From Vespa crabro (Eukaryota > Arthropoda > Insecta > Hymenoptera > Vespidae), in assembly GCF_910589235.1 (NCBI RefSeq), contig NC_060955.1, forward strand, positions 21,797,558-21,861,557: 64,000 nt of DNA, read 5' to 3'. Below the pieces are notes generated by a model. It worked only from the letters and a program-made list of their open reading frames with translations. It searched no databases and was not told the DNA's origin. Of the stretch, positions 52,800-64,000 are shown one piece after another; the first letter of the stretch is position 1; every line of letters starts with the position of its first letter. A program made the translations under genes and the position numbers.

Positions 52800-53462
52800 G
52801 AAATGAATGAGTAAGAGAGTAAGAAGAGTGAGTGAGTGAGTGAGCGAGTGAGTGAGCGAGTAAGTGAGTGAGTGAGTGAGTGAGTGTGTGAGTAGGAGTA
52901 AGGAGAATTATCGATTGTATAACAAATTATTGCCATAACTAGTTTCAACCTATTAACGAGTAACGAACGATCATCGAGAAGATGCCTAAGGCAAATTATT
53001 AACAACGCACGATATCGCTTGAAATAGGGTTCACTTTAATGTCAGCACCATTTGGTTGTTCTGTTTACTCTTTAGCATAAAATTATTCGCAACTTATTCA
53101 CCACGAATAAAAACCATTATTGAATATTACATTATCATTAATAACAATGATAACGACAATGATAATAAGAATAATAAAAGACATTGAATATTCAACATTT
53201 TACATATCTTTATAATCCTTGAATTAATTCACACGCGAGAAATTTTTTCTTTCTTTTTTTTTTTTTCTTTTTTTTTTTTTTTTTCTCAAAAAAATATAGA
53301 AATTTTGGATGAATTAAAGTGTGAGATTAAAAATTCAAATTACGTGCTCGTTGCTACGAAAGAGACGAATAATATAGCCAAAGAGATAGAGATAGATAGA
53401 TATAGAGAGAGAAAGAGAGAAAGAGAGAGAGAGATAGAGAGAGATAGAAAGAGAGAGAGAGG

Positions 53463-53507
<45 letters not shown>

Positions 53508-53592
53508 AAAAATATCGTTTTATCGAAGGAACAATCGACTTCATTAATCCAGTGGTATAATTCGAACAAGTTACTTAAGAGGAAAGAAATAA
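49681..53592. other. Gene-free, repeat-dense stretch
   Basis: Compound (CT)n/(GTCT)n at 50774-50864, (GA)n at 51385-51420, (GA)n at 52504-52528, (GA)n at 52769-52794, a GAGT tetranucleotide array at 52829-52892 and an imperfect (GA)n with ATAGAT units at 53385-53504. Open frames here are mostly repeat translations; the frame at 51165-51305 is open after the repeat but unsupported. Confidence 0.65.
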
Positions 53593-53922
53593 GAAGAAAG
53601 TGGAAAGAAAAAAAAAAAAAAAGAAAGAGAAAAAAAGGAAGAAAAAGAAAGAAAAGTAATAGAATGCTTTATTAAAATATATTACAAGGAAGATGATGAA
53701 AAGGACAACATATTAAGAACGTGTGAACTCGCGTTCAATTTTTTGCGGTATAAAAAAGAAGAAGAAAAAGTTGGAAGTATCAAGGCGTCACAAGTTTTAC
53801 AGATCGTTTCGTCAGTATCTATTTCAAGTTTAGAACAACCGTGCTCTATAAGAGGAGCTCTTTGTGAAACATGTGACGAAGCTACTTCGCACAATTTGTT
53901 CTTGGAAATAGAAATAATATAA
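53593..53922 (+). other. Methionine-free open frame, unassigned
   Basis: A plus-strand frame of 109 codons plus stop. The first third is a Lys/Glu purine tract. From about 53662 the composition is protein-like (KDNILRTCELAFNFLRY, then QPCSIRGALCETCDEATS). It has no Met, so it could only be an internal or terminal exon; an acceptor-like ATTACAAG lies near 53691. No family recognised. Confidence 0.2.
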
Positions 53923-55704
53923 AAACGTACAAAGAATAGATAACATTTCGTTCAGGTAAGACAATATGACTTCACTCATATCCTTCAATTAATTTCTTTT
54001 CCTTTCCTCTTCTGTTTCTTTTTTTTTTTTTTTTTTTATTCTTTTTTCCATTTTTTTCATTTTTTTCATTTTTTTTTCTTTTTTTTTTTATATTAAATGC
54101 TTCTACCTAATTAACAAGCTGTATCAGGTTACGATTAGGTTAATCCGAATTAAAGGCTATTGCGTATTAAAGTGGAACTCCATGGAAAAAGATGACATTT
54201 TCTTTCTCCTAATTGGAAAATTTTCCTTCTCGATAATAAAGGACAGTTTTCTCATCGATCTAAATTAATCTGATCTAATATTGAGTACTTGGGCAAATTA
54301 AATTTTACACATGTCTGTATCATATATAATATATTTATGACAGACATCTTTTTATTATTGTTATTTAGATTATTAAAATTTTCTTTTTCCTTTTTTTTTT
54401 TTTTTTCTTTTTTTTTTATATATATATATATAAATTTATAACGACATAATGAAATAATTAATATATGTCCACGTATTTTGTATTCAATTTTTGTGTATTT
54501 TGTGTATTCAAAACGTTATTCCTTTATAATCAATTTAATTATTCAGAGTTTTAATAATTTTAGAAATGTAATAAATTCGTTATTATTCATACGGAAGTAC
54601 TAAAGGAATTTAAAATTTATAATCCAAAATTAATATAATGCTTGAAATTTTCTTCTCATAATAATAAAATAATAATTATCTCTTCTTCGAAACTTTTTTA
54701 TTCCTTACATGCATAACTAAACGAAGAAGAATTTTCAAAGCTGAAGTAAACGTTGACGTTGATACATTTTTTTCGCTTTGTCTTGTTATAATTAATTTGT
54801 ACGATAAGCTTTAACGATCATGTAATTATTACCATTTTGAGAGCAACATAAGCTTAAAACGATAAATCTCAAAGTAATTAAAAGTATTCAATTTAAAAGC
54901 TTTTCGAACGTTTCCATGTATTACTTAACGATAAACATTCGTCGATCGTTTTTACATAAGTATATTTTTTCAAAAAAAAAAAGAAATTATGAATAAAAAT
55001 AAAAATAATATAAAATAATATCATTCAATATAATTCGTCATTCATAAATGAATCGTATGTTTTTCTCAAATCTTAAAAAAATATTTACTATAAGCATTAT
55101 CATTTCACTATGAATTTATTTTATTTTTAATGGTCATACTAATTTAATAAGAATAATAATTAATAAATTCAATCCTATAAAATACTGATTGAATCGAATA
55201 ATATCAATACGTCATTACGATTAAAATAAATGTTTAATTAAACTTTTCAATGGGTAATCAATTAATTATAGTACTCCTGTTAATCGTAGATACTCGAACA
55301 TTCATTCACAATAAATCTTGATCAGTGTCCTTTACGTTTTATCTTTTCAAAGGAAGTCCTTAAGTTCGAAGTAATCGAATTTCACTTTGCAGTGGGTGTT
55401 GATTGAACGATCGTAAACGTTCCATGCATCTTGATACAAATATCTGTTGAATAAATTATTGATAATATCTTTTAACAAATATCTAATTAATAGATTTATT
55501 TAAAATTATTTTTCAAGATAAATTTCAAAGATTTTAGGGATTTACAAAATATTCGAATTATTTTATAACTTTTAAAATTCAAAACAAAATTCATAATTGA
55601 AAGATCTATGTATTACAAATGGATCATAGTCACTCAATATCTTTTTAAAATTTATCGAAATTAATTAATTATAATTAATCGATTACGAGTAATTATTAAG
55701 AATT

Positions 55705-55769
<65 letters not shown>

Positions 55770-56908
55770 TACGAGTCATCTTGTAAAAATTTTAATTATA
55801 TAATTAATCAAATACGAATGAAACTTATTTATCATCCTAGTAAATCGCGTTACTTTTCAAAAAAATTTATTCGAATGATCTAAAATTTGTAACCTTAATA
55901 ATTCCCTGAACTTTCATTTTCAAGCAATATTGAATAAATTAAATGATATAGAAAATATAGAAATAATAAGAAAATATTATAAACGGTACATGCATAACAA
56001 TGCAAAAACTTTCTAAAATATAAAACAAAATTAATTAATTATTAATAAAATGAGTAGAGATAATTAAGAAAACTATTCATTTAAAGTCACATCATATATA
56101 AACTTGTGCAATTAATCAAATACGACTGAAATATGACAATAGCTTTCCGCAATTATTCAAATCAATTTTAAATTCTAAATTTCTACGAAATCCCATGACT
56201 AACTCCCATGCTTGATAGAATATTAGATCTTTTATCAAATCTCTTTCTGTCAGATATAATACGTATCAAACGTATCGTACGTTTCTAGCGTACAATACTT
56301 GATGAAATTAAAAATAGAGTACCATTTTATATATCTGATTATAAGGATATAAATGAAATTCGTTTGTGGAATTTCGTGGTTCGTTATTGAATGAGTTAAC
56401 GTGCTAAATACAATTTTAATATTTACGACCGATATAAATGACTTTGGATTATAATAATTATTAACAATAAACCGTTCTAACGAGTACTTGACGGGAATCA
56501 TTCTTGAACATTACCGCATAACAAAACACTGTTCTCTAATTTATATCGATTTAAATATAACAATATAGAAATATTTATTGATAAAACGATATCGATCTGA
56601 TCATGTACGGAATATGTTCTGCTTCTTCTTTTTTTTTTTTTTTCAATTTTTTTTTTTTTTTACTTTTCTTTCCATTTCTCTTTTTATTTCGTTTATTCCT
56701 TGAAATTGATTGCATTCTCTATCAATTTCATTATCTACACTCTCTCGTTTATAATATGGTAATGATTGATCGATCATAAATTGTAAATTTTATACAAGGA
56801 TGCGCAGCTATGCATAGACTTTGCAGATAGGTTAACGATATCAAATGCCACCCATTAAAGCGTCAATTAATCCCGATGAGTTATGATTACATGTCATGTT
56901 ATGGAAAA

Positions 56909-56972
<64 letters not shown>

Positions 56973-57171
56973 AGAATGAGGAAACAAGATAAAACGAAGA
57001 AAAAAAAAATTGTGTTACAGTACAGCGAACAAACCACTGTCACTCACGAACATACGACACATTCGCCGAGGTGGAAAAGACGAATAAGATGAAAAAGTCA
57101 TTGGATGTGTGATAAAACACGCGATAAACGAAAGTATGTGTTTGTATGTAACTATGTATGTATGTGTGTAT
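53923..57171. other. Gene-free stretch
   Basis: Very AT-rich with T-runs at 54018-54036, a (TA)n of about 33 units at 55701-55766 and (GA)n at 56910-56969. No supportable gene. Confidence 0.65.
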
Positions 57172-57209
57172 GCGTGTGTGTGTGTATACGTACGTGCGTG
57201 CGTGCATGT

Positions 57210-57250
<41 letters not shown>
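57172..57250. repeat. (TG)n / (TGCG) microsatellite
   Basis: Imperfect TG/TATG/TGCG units, then about 17 pure TG units, then GA. This is one of the few TG-type repeats in a window otherwise dominated by GA and TA. Confidence 0.9.
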
Positions 57251-57258
<8 letters not shown>

Positions 57259-57597
57259 GGAGAAAGAAAGAGGGAGAAAAAGAAGTAGTAAAAGCAAATA
57301 CCCACTCAGACATCCTGCATCGTACTCGTCACGAAAAAGAAACGTCTTAGATCTTATTACGCTGCCTTTAACCTTGATCCTGATTGATAAAAAATAATCA
57401 TTAATATTTTTTTCATATTTGAAAACTTAAAGAACAAATTTTTAAACGTATATCCTTATATAAATTAATTACAACAGTCAAAGATATTTATTAAAGACTT
57501 TGAAATATGTAAAATTAAATTATGGCCATAATAAATTTAAAAAAAAATATATCTAAATGTATATATATATATATATATATGAGTACTAGTAAAAGAG

Positions 57598-57632
<35 letters not shown>

Positions 57633-57785
57633 TACAACAAAGACAGTATTTTACGGATTATAGAACCAAGTGGGCATGCAAAATTGAGCCAGTTAATTTT
57701 CTGACAAATGTCCCTTCATCGTTCTTTTGAACACGATCATTATGTAAAACATAGAATGTATAATCAATGTTTACTTCTCTCTCTT

Positions 57786-57823
<38 letters not shown>

Positions 57824-57878
57824 CCTCTCTTTCTTTCTCTCTATCTTTTTCCAGAGATAAATAATTTTCTAGTAGATA

Positions 57879-57932
<54 letters not shown>

Positions 57933-58527
57933 TACAAGAAAGCGTTGTTCCATTTCTGTTTTGCGAAAAGTATCCTAATGGCGTCGTAGAGTATATGAAA
58001 AACGAAGAAAGGAATAAAGATTAATGACATTAATTTATTTCGACAAAGCTACAGGATAGGTCGATATTTCTTTGATCAATTAAATAGGAACACGCCTTTT
58101 GTTTTTCTGACTTTCGTATTTACGTGAACGTCCAATGATGTTTTATACACGTAGTCGAGGTTCCATCAAGAGTACATTGTCTCTGAGAGCTCTTTAAGAA
58201 GCTTTGTCATTTCAATATCCAGAAATAAAGCAAGTCAGACTATCTCTCTCTCTCGATCGAAACCTCGAAAGTTTTCTTTTAGGGGGAAAAAAAAAAAGAG
58301 AGAGAGAGAGAGAAAAGAAAAAAAAATAAAAATAAAAGTAAAAGAAATTTGTTCTTCCCTTTACCATACTATTGGTTTTAACTTTTTAACTTTTATTTAC
58401 ATCGTTCTTTTTAAATGTGTCACAAACGTACGTAACATTCGATCAAAACAATACAATAAAAAAGAAAAAAAAAAAGAAAAAAACACGTCGTGACCACCGT
58501 CGATATTGAAAATAGAAAAAAACATAT

Positions 58528-58574
<47 letters not shown>

Positions 58575-58886
58575 GGGAGAAAGAGAAAGAAAGTGTAGAT
58601 TTAAAAAAAAAAACTGGCAAAATTGGCAAAATATCGAAAAGTCATGGCCATTTCGTAGTCGATAAATCCAAGAGACAGTATGGAAATGAACGAAAGATCT
58701 TTACGAGCATGATGATCAAAAAGGAGATAGCTTATTTACTAGTACCGTTTGCGAGATATTAGAATTACGAACGAATTTTAGCGATTGAAAACTTTCCTTC
58801 CGACGTTTGTTCGACAATGACCGATGGATTTCCGTCCCATGAAGAATCGTTTTCCATTATTTTCTCTCTCTCTCTCTCTCTCTCCC

Positions 58887-58941
<55 letters not shown>

Positions 58942-60575
58942 TTAGATCAAACGTTTTAAAACGATTACGACAAAGATCATTACGATAAAGTGTGAAATAA
59001 ATTGAAAGAAAGATTCATGTACGCACTGAGTCATTTTAGCGGATATATTATTATTTATTATCCTTACGAGAATATTTAGTATTCGGTTGAATTAGATTTA
59101 AAAATAAACAAATTTCTTAAAAATATCGTTATTGTCAAGAATTTGTTTTCCCGTGACATTCATAACGAATTTCGATAAAAGCTTTTAGAAATATACGATC
59201 TTTCAAACGTTCATAATATTTCATTTAATAAATAACAATGCATTCTAAAATCTCCACTTGAAAGTGAAACTTATATGCATTTATGTATGTCCGTTTATAC
59301 GCATCTCTCAAAATCAGATATAAAATATTATAGTAAATATTATATACTTTAGTTACCGATAATTGAATCACGAACAAAATTTAAACTCTAACGATTATAT
59401 TAAATGACATTACAATTTACATATTAACGACAGTTTGAAAACTTTTCGAAAGCCACCGATGGAAAATACTTTATAACTTTTGAACAAGTAATATGCATCG
59501 AAATAATAATACCGTGCAAAATACAAGATAAATCGAAAATTCGTCACATTTATACATCTACTCTCTTTTTTCTTTCTTTCTTTCTTTCTTTCTTTCATTC
59601 GTTCTTTTCTCTTTTCTCCCGATTTTTTACTTCATGTTTTAACTTCAACTAACAATAAACAAATATCGCGCGGATAAAATAGCGCGGATTCACTTCGAGC
59701 TAAATCTTCTTCTTCTTTTTTTTTTTTTTCGATCGTTTAAAGAAGTTTTTTTTGAAGATCTTTCAACGCTAGAATTTTATTCGTTTCATTCGACTAATAA
59801 CATCCCGTGGAATAATGAGAATTTAATAGTTCTCTTATTCGTATTCTAAGGATGGGATCAAGCTATTTAACATAAATCTACTTTGTTATTTTTACATAGA
59901 GTATAAGAAGAACAGATAGAATCGTGGTAATATTTTTAGGAGAATGAAAAAATGGGAGAAACTTTATTCGATAGAAATTATTTAATATCATCCAATAATG
60001 CATATACCATTATAGTCATAATAAAAACGCAAAGAAAATGTAACTGTTTGTTTTAAAATATACGAAGAATTTACAAGTAAGAAAATAAATTTCTATTATA
60101 AGCGATACGATATTTAAATTAATATATTATCGAATGTTGAAATTCTGATTCGTAATTAATTCAATACCAATATAATATTATTAATTGGAATGATAATTAC
60201 ATGAATCTATACAATTGTCATCTTTATTAATACCTAATTGACATTCTATTAATAATCAAATAATAATAAATTTATGTTCAACTATGAAGGTCAGATTTTC
60301 TGTAGACCTAAAGAATACGAATAAAATAAAAAAAAAAAAAAAAAAAAAAAAATGCCTCAGTCAAAAATGAAATCGGCTAAATTAACCTTTGACATATTCG
60401 ATTTAATCGATCAACACAATGTCCACGAAAATAACTTTATTATAATTATTTGTATTTTCAATAAGATCTATATTCACAATTAAATGTTCGATTTACACAT
60501 TTCAGTTTAATCTACGTTCTGTTTGTTTGGTCACAGTGGTTTTAACATCATTCTATGTAATTTAAATTTATACAT
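57251..60575. other. Gene-free, repeat-dense stretch
   Basis: (TA)n at 57558-57580, 57600-57629 and 57884-57925; (CT)n at 57788-57819 and 58862-58938; (GA)n at 58530-58571; (TTTC)n at 59569-59596; an A-run at 60330-60351. No supportable gene. Confidence 0.65.
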
Positions 60576-60730
60576 TCATACGTCTCTGTTCAATCTCATT
60601 TCAGTTGGCGATCCATCGGGTTTGCTTTGTGTTAGAGATTGTCCAAAATCATTTTGAAATGACATATGTTTTTGAAATGACCGAATGAATTCTGATAACT
60701 TCCAATCTTTTCTACATTGTTCCAAAGATA
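60576..60730 (-). other. Candidate terminal exon, unassigned
   Basis: Minus strand: acceptor CATTTTGTAG, then a 155-nt frame (SLEQCRKDWKLSEFIRSF..., later QSLTQSKPDGSPTEMR) ending at TGA 60576. It starts in phase 1 and so can be joined in frame to the candidate exon at 61516-61616. Composition is protein-like; no family recognised. Confidence 0.3.
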
Positions 60731-61515
60731 CTACAAAATGACAAGTGACGAAAAATTCATCGAATTGATTCGTCAAAATATAATGCTTTATGATTTATCA
60801 AATAAAAAATCTATCGAGTGCATTCAATTTTGTTTAGAAATATTATATATATATATATATATCAAATGAATACTTTGACTTTCTAAAGTTTATGATATAT
60901 TTCGTTTCGTCATCCATAAGTTCTTTATATTATAATATGACAAATTTTTCTTCGATCTTTCATTTCTTTCAAGTTTTATGAACGTATAACTTTTTGTTTA
61001 TATTATTTGCAAATATCTTCGTCCAAGAAAAATACAATCATACGCCACTCCTCTAATGTAAATTTATCCATTTTTCTTTTCTTTTCTTATATTTTTTTTT
61101 TTTGCTGTTTTTTCTTTTTCCTTTATTTTCAACTTCACCATTAAAAGATAATAGTAAACAGGCGTACGCGATATAACTGATTTATGATTTATGTCTGATA
61201 ATATATTGAATTAATATCTGTGAATATAAATGATCGAAACTGAACTGTGTTAAAAGTGACGGAACGTTTAAACATTAAACTTATTGTGAAAGTGAATTGA
61301 AATATGTGAATTGGCTTTAATTGTAGACATTCGATTAACATTCTTTCCTTTTTCTTTTCTTTTTCTTTTTCTATTTTTCTTTTTCTTTTTCTTTTCCTTT
61401 TTCTTTTTCTTTCTCTTAACTTTCTCACCTTTGCAATCTAATTTCCGAAAAATGTCAACCTGACAAAATCAAGTAAGTAAAAATATAAGAAGTTCGTTAA
61501 TAAATGTGGTTTTAC

Positions 61516-61616
61516 CTTCAAGAAAGGAAATAAAAATCGATAACGGTCTGTCACTGATTTGAGCTCGTTCAATTTTCTTTGGATGTCTTATCAGACATCG
61601 GGTGAACGCGATTGTT
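61516..61616 (-). other. Candidate internal exon, unassigned
   Basis: Minus strand: acceptor GATTTTCAACAG, 101-nt frame (TIAFTRCLIRHPKKIERA...), donor CTTGAAG|GTAAAA. It ends in phase 1, which matches the start of the candidate exon at 60730. A two-exon match in phase is modest support only. No upstream partner found. Confidence 0.3.
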
Positions 61617-63186
61617 CTGTTGAAAATCACATAGATGATAATGTGATTCTGACACATTGAAGAGATTCCTATTTAATTTGATTTGTATATACGATTATAT
61701 GATTCTATGTAATAACTCTTTGAATTCAAATTATTTTCCTAGTTTTTTCTCGATCAACTTTGATTTGATTTCATGCACACACACACACACACACACACCA
61801 TATATATATATATATAAATATATATATATTCTTCGGAAGCATTTTTTTTAATAAAATAACTTTCTACTGAATGTTTTATTAATGAAACGAAATGTCAACA
61901 GTTAATCTCATGGTACAAGAGATACAAAAAAAAAAAAAAAAGAAAAGAAAGTTCGAAGAAAAAAATAAAATGAATTATTATATAAAAAGAATAAAGTACG
62001 TGAACTTTTTTATCAATTTAATTGGTTATTTTTTAGAATTACATAAATTAATATTTTTCGGATTCAATGTGGTTACTTAAAGAAGGAAAAAAAAGAAACT
62101 TCATAGAGCCAAAATTAATTGCAAGAATACATAAAGTAAATCTCTTTGCTCGGCAATTTCATGCGATAAAGAATTTTCCAACAAAGCTTGAACAACGCGT
62201 CATTCATTCGACGTGTCATTTAATTCTCATTTAAAAATTATAATTAATTATATCAACGTATTTCAAAATTCGATTTAAGAGAATTGGAAATTCGATTAAA
62301 CAAGAACAATAATTGACGTTGTTCAATTTAAATATTTTTTACTTGTAACAATACGATCAAACTATTAGGATATAATAATAATGAAAAACAACAAATGAAT
62401 CAATATAAACCGAAAATAATTATTAATCAAAAATTGTTAAATGTTTAACGATCACATAAATTCTATTTGCATAAAATTTTTTCTTATTACCGAATATAAA
62501 TAATTTTTAAAAGTATAACATCTCTGTTTATATGACCTTTTTTCATCCTTGGGGATAATAAAATACGACATCAAAGTTTAGCCATCCATTTCTAAAGCAC
62601 CTGAATACATACGTATATAAAATAAATGAGAATTCAAATATACAAAGAGAGAATATAGAGATTATAACTTATATAGATATATATATACATATTTTTTTTT
62701 GTTATGTCTGTTAAAATCAATTTAATATTAAATTGATAATACGCAAATACATTTTTAATAATTATTTTTAATAATTATTATTATTATACATCGAATATTT
62801 CTCTTTTCATTATTAATAAAATATATAATATCAAATAAATCCTTTGCTTAATAATATTTTATATTATCTTTACATTCGCAAATTTAATATTTTCGAATGG
62901 AATACGAGTTAAAAAAAACTGATAGATATTCTTTATTCTTATATTATAGAAAAATTTTTTAAAAATAAAATATAAATATATAATTGTATGATATTTTGCA
63001 TATCAAATTACAATATTCAATATTAATTATCATAGAAATTTTTATCAAATAAAAAATATAACAAAATGTTTTACAATCTATATAATATCGTAGGAATTCT
63101 CGTATAATTTTTATTCGATATAAAATGATACAATTGATAATTAATCATTTCTCATTAATCATTTTCGTGCTTATTTATATTTATAG
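61617..63186. other. AT-rich stretch before the receptor exon
   Basis: (AC)n at 61775-61798, (TA)n at 61801-61816 and very AT-rich DNA. A minus-strand 34-codon frame near 62110-62212 is open but unsupported. The part nearest 63186 is probably intron of the receptor gene. Confidence 0.5.
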
Positions 63187-63206
63187 ATCACAATGGCAAA
63201 CAGAAT

Positions 63207-63617
63207 ATGCTTAACATTATGAAGAATAACGAAAGCTTGGAGAATTATTTGTTGAGTATCATAGAGGATAGTGAATATCTCAACATAACTCGGAATAATT
63301 CAAACTCGAAGCATTCAATAATGTGTGACGAGTTCGTCAGCAAGGAGAATGTTATCTCATCGATCTGGTTCCAAGCAACTGTCTACTTTCTTTATAGTAT
63401 GATTTTCGTTGTAGCTGTAATAGGAAATGGATTGGTCTGTTACGTCGTTCAGAGTAGTCCAAGAATGCAAACAGTTACTAACTACTTTATCGTTAATCTG
63501 GCAATCAGTGATATCTTGATAGCAGTTTTATGTGTCCCTACAACATTCGTCAGTGTATTAATACTTCAATATTGGTCATTTGGTCCAACACTCTGTCCAA
63601 TCGTCAATTATTCACAG
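63207..63617 (+). CDS. RYa-R: RYamide (luqin-type) receptor-like GPCR, first recognised coding exon, partial
   Basis: Rhodopsin-class receptor of the NPY/RYamide group, expected at the plasma membrane of neurons and endocrine targets. This exon holds 137 residues: an extracellular N-terminus with N-glycosylation sites at Asn8, Asn26 and Asn30; TM1 (about 57-80) with the GNGLV motif; and TM2 (about 92-115) with NLAISD carrying the conserved Asp. It continues through the LQYWSFGPTLC start of TM3 to NYSQ. The motifs TVTNYFIVNLA, CVPTTFVSVLILQYW and CPIVNYSQ are those of RYamide receptors, though SIFamide or other NPY-like receptors cannot be fully excluded. An acceptor (TTTATAG) ends at 63186 and the frame is open back to it, so translation may begin at 63207, at 63219, or in an upstream exon. 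The exon ends at CAG|GCAAGT, a GC donor. The remaining TM segments lie outside the window. Confidence 0.85.
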
Positions 63618-64000
63618 GCAAGTATTGTATATATCTTTTTTTATTTTATTATTTATAATATTCTTAATGATCGATAAGAATTCATTGTGATAAGAAAAAT
63701 ATATAGACAAATTTAACAACGTTTAAAACATTAAGACAAACTTTTATTTATACGTTCTATACAACGAAGGTCAACGATGACACAGGCATTCAATTTTATA
63801 AACTACATTTAAAAATGTTTTTAATATTTCTTATTGTGACATTTAAAATATTATAAATGTACTTTCACGTAAAAGTTCAATTTAAAATTACAAAAATAAA
63901 CAATGAACTTTTCTTTATACTTTATATCGGAAAAGTTATATGGAAGATAGTTTTTTAAACAATCAACGCATTAACGATATATTTTATTGAATAAAATTAT
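63618..64000 (+). other. Intron of the receptor gene, running off the window
   Basis: AT-rich DNA after the GC donor. In-frame stops follow shortly, and no receptor-like codons resume before the end of the window. Confidence 0.6.

Noticed and set aside
57105..57397. Cys-Val and Thr-His repeat frames
   Set aside because: Translation of the TG/AC microsatellite.

Overview
This window is nuclear DNA from an insect, most likely a hymenopteran (bee, wasp or ant). The evidence is the AT-rich background, a very high density of (GA/CT)n, (TA)n and (TAA)n microsatellites, short GT-AG introns, and recognisable insect genes: a spätzle-type Toll ligand, an RYamide/luqin-type neuropeptide receptor and methionine aminopeptidase 1. 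The order and species are inferred from overall character, not from a diagnostic sequence. All gene models below were spliced by hand from reading-frame phase and GT/AG sites; no transcript or database search supports them.

Layout. 1-5460: gene-free, microsatellites plus one GC-richer block (473-1080). 5629-7395 (+): complete methionine aminopeptidase 1 in six exons. 8017-11608 (-): a complete six-exon gene for a secreted Pro-rich then Gln-rich protein of 696 residues, convergent with Metap1. 14306-20617 (-): a secreted-protein gene with a furin-type site. Its core exons lie at 17549-20617, and two downstream exons (15540-16402 and 14306-14379) match its phase and may be alternative 3' ends. 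20640-33000: mostly non-coding with scattered open frames of unknown status. At 29282-30500 it holds two decayed C-terminal fragments of a non-LTR retrotransposon, each bordered by (TAA)n. 33589-38035 (+): complete six-exon spätzle. 38040-63186: gene-poor, microsatellite-rich, with a dead Tc1/mariner-type transposase fragment at 46881-47202 and several unassigned open frames with splice-like borders. 63207-63617 (+): a coding exon of an RYamide receptor-like GPCR, carrying the extracellular N-terminus through TM2 and the start of TM3, followed by an apparent GC-AG intron that leaves the window.

The genes do not form one pathway. Metap1 is housekeeping (N-terminal Met removal on nascent chains). 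Spätzle is the Toll ligand for immunity and dorsoventral patterning. The receptor belongs to neuropeptide signalling. The two large minus-strand genes encode secreted proteins that I cannot assign to a named family. The most unusual observations are the tandem TAA-bordered retroelement relics, the possible alternative 3' exons of the furin-site gene, a shifted cysteine cluster in spätzle, and the GC donor in the receptor gene. I did not find a clearly new biological system.
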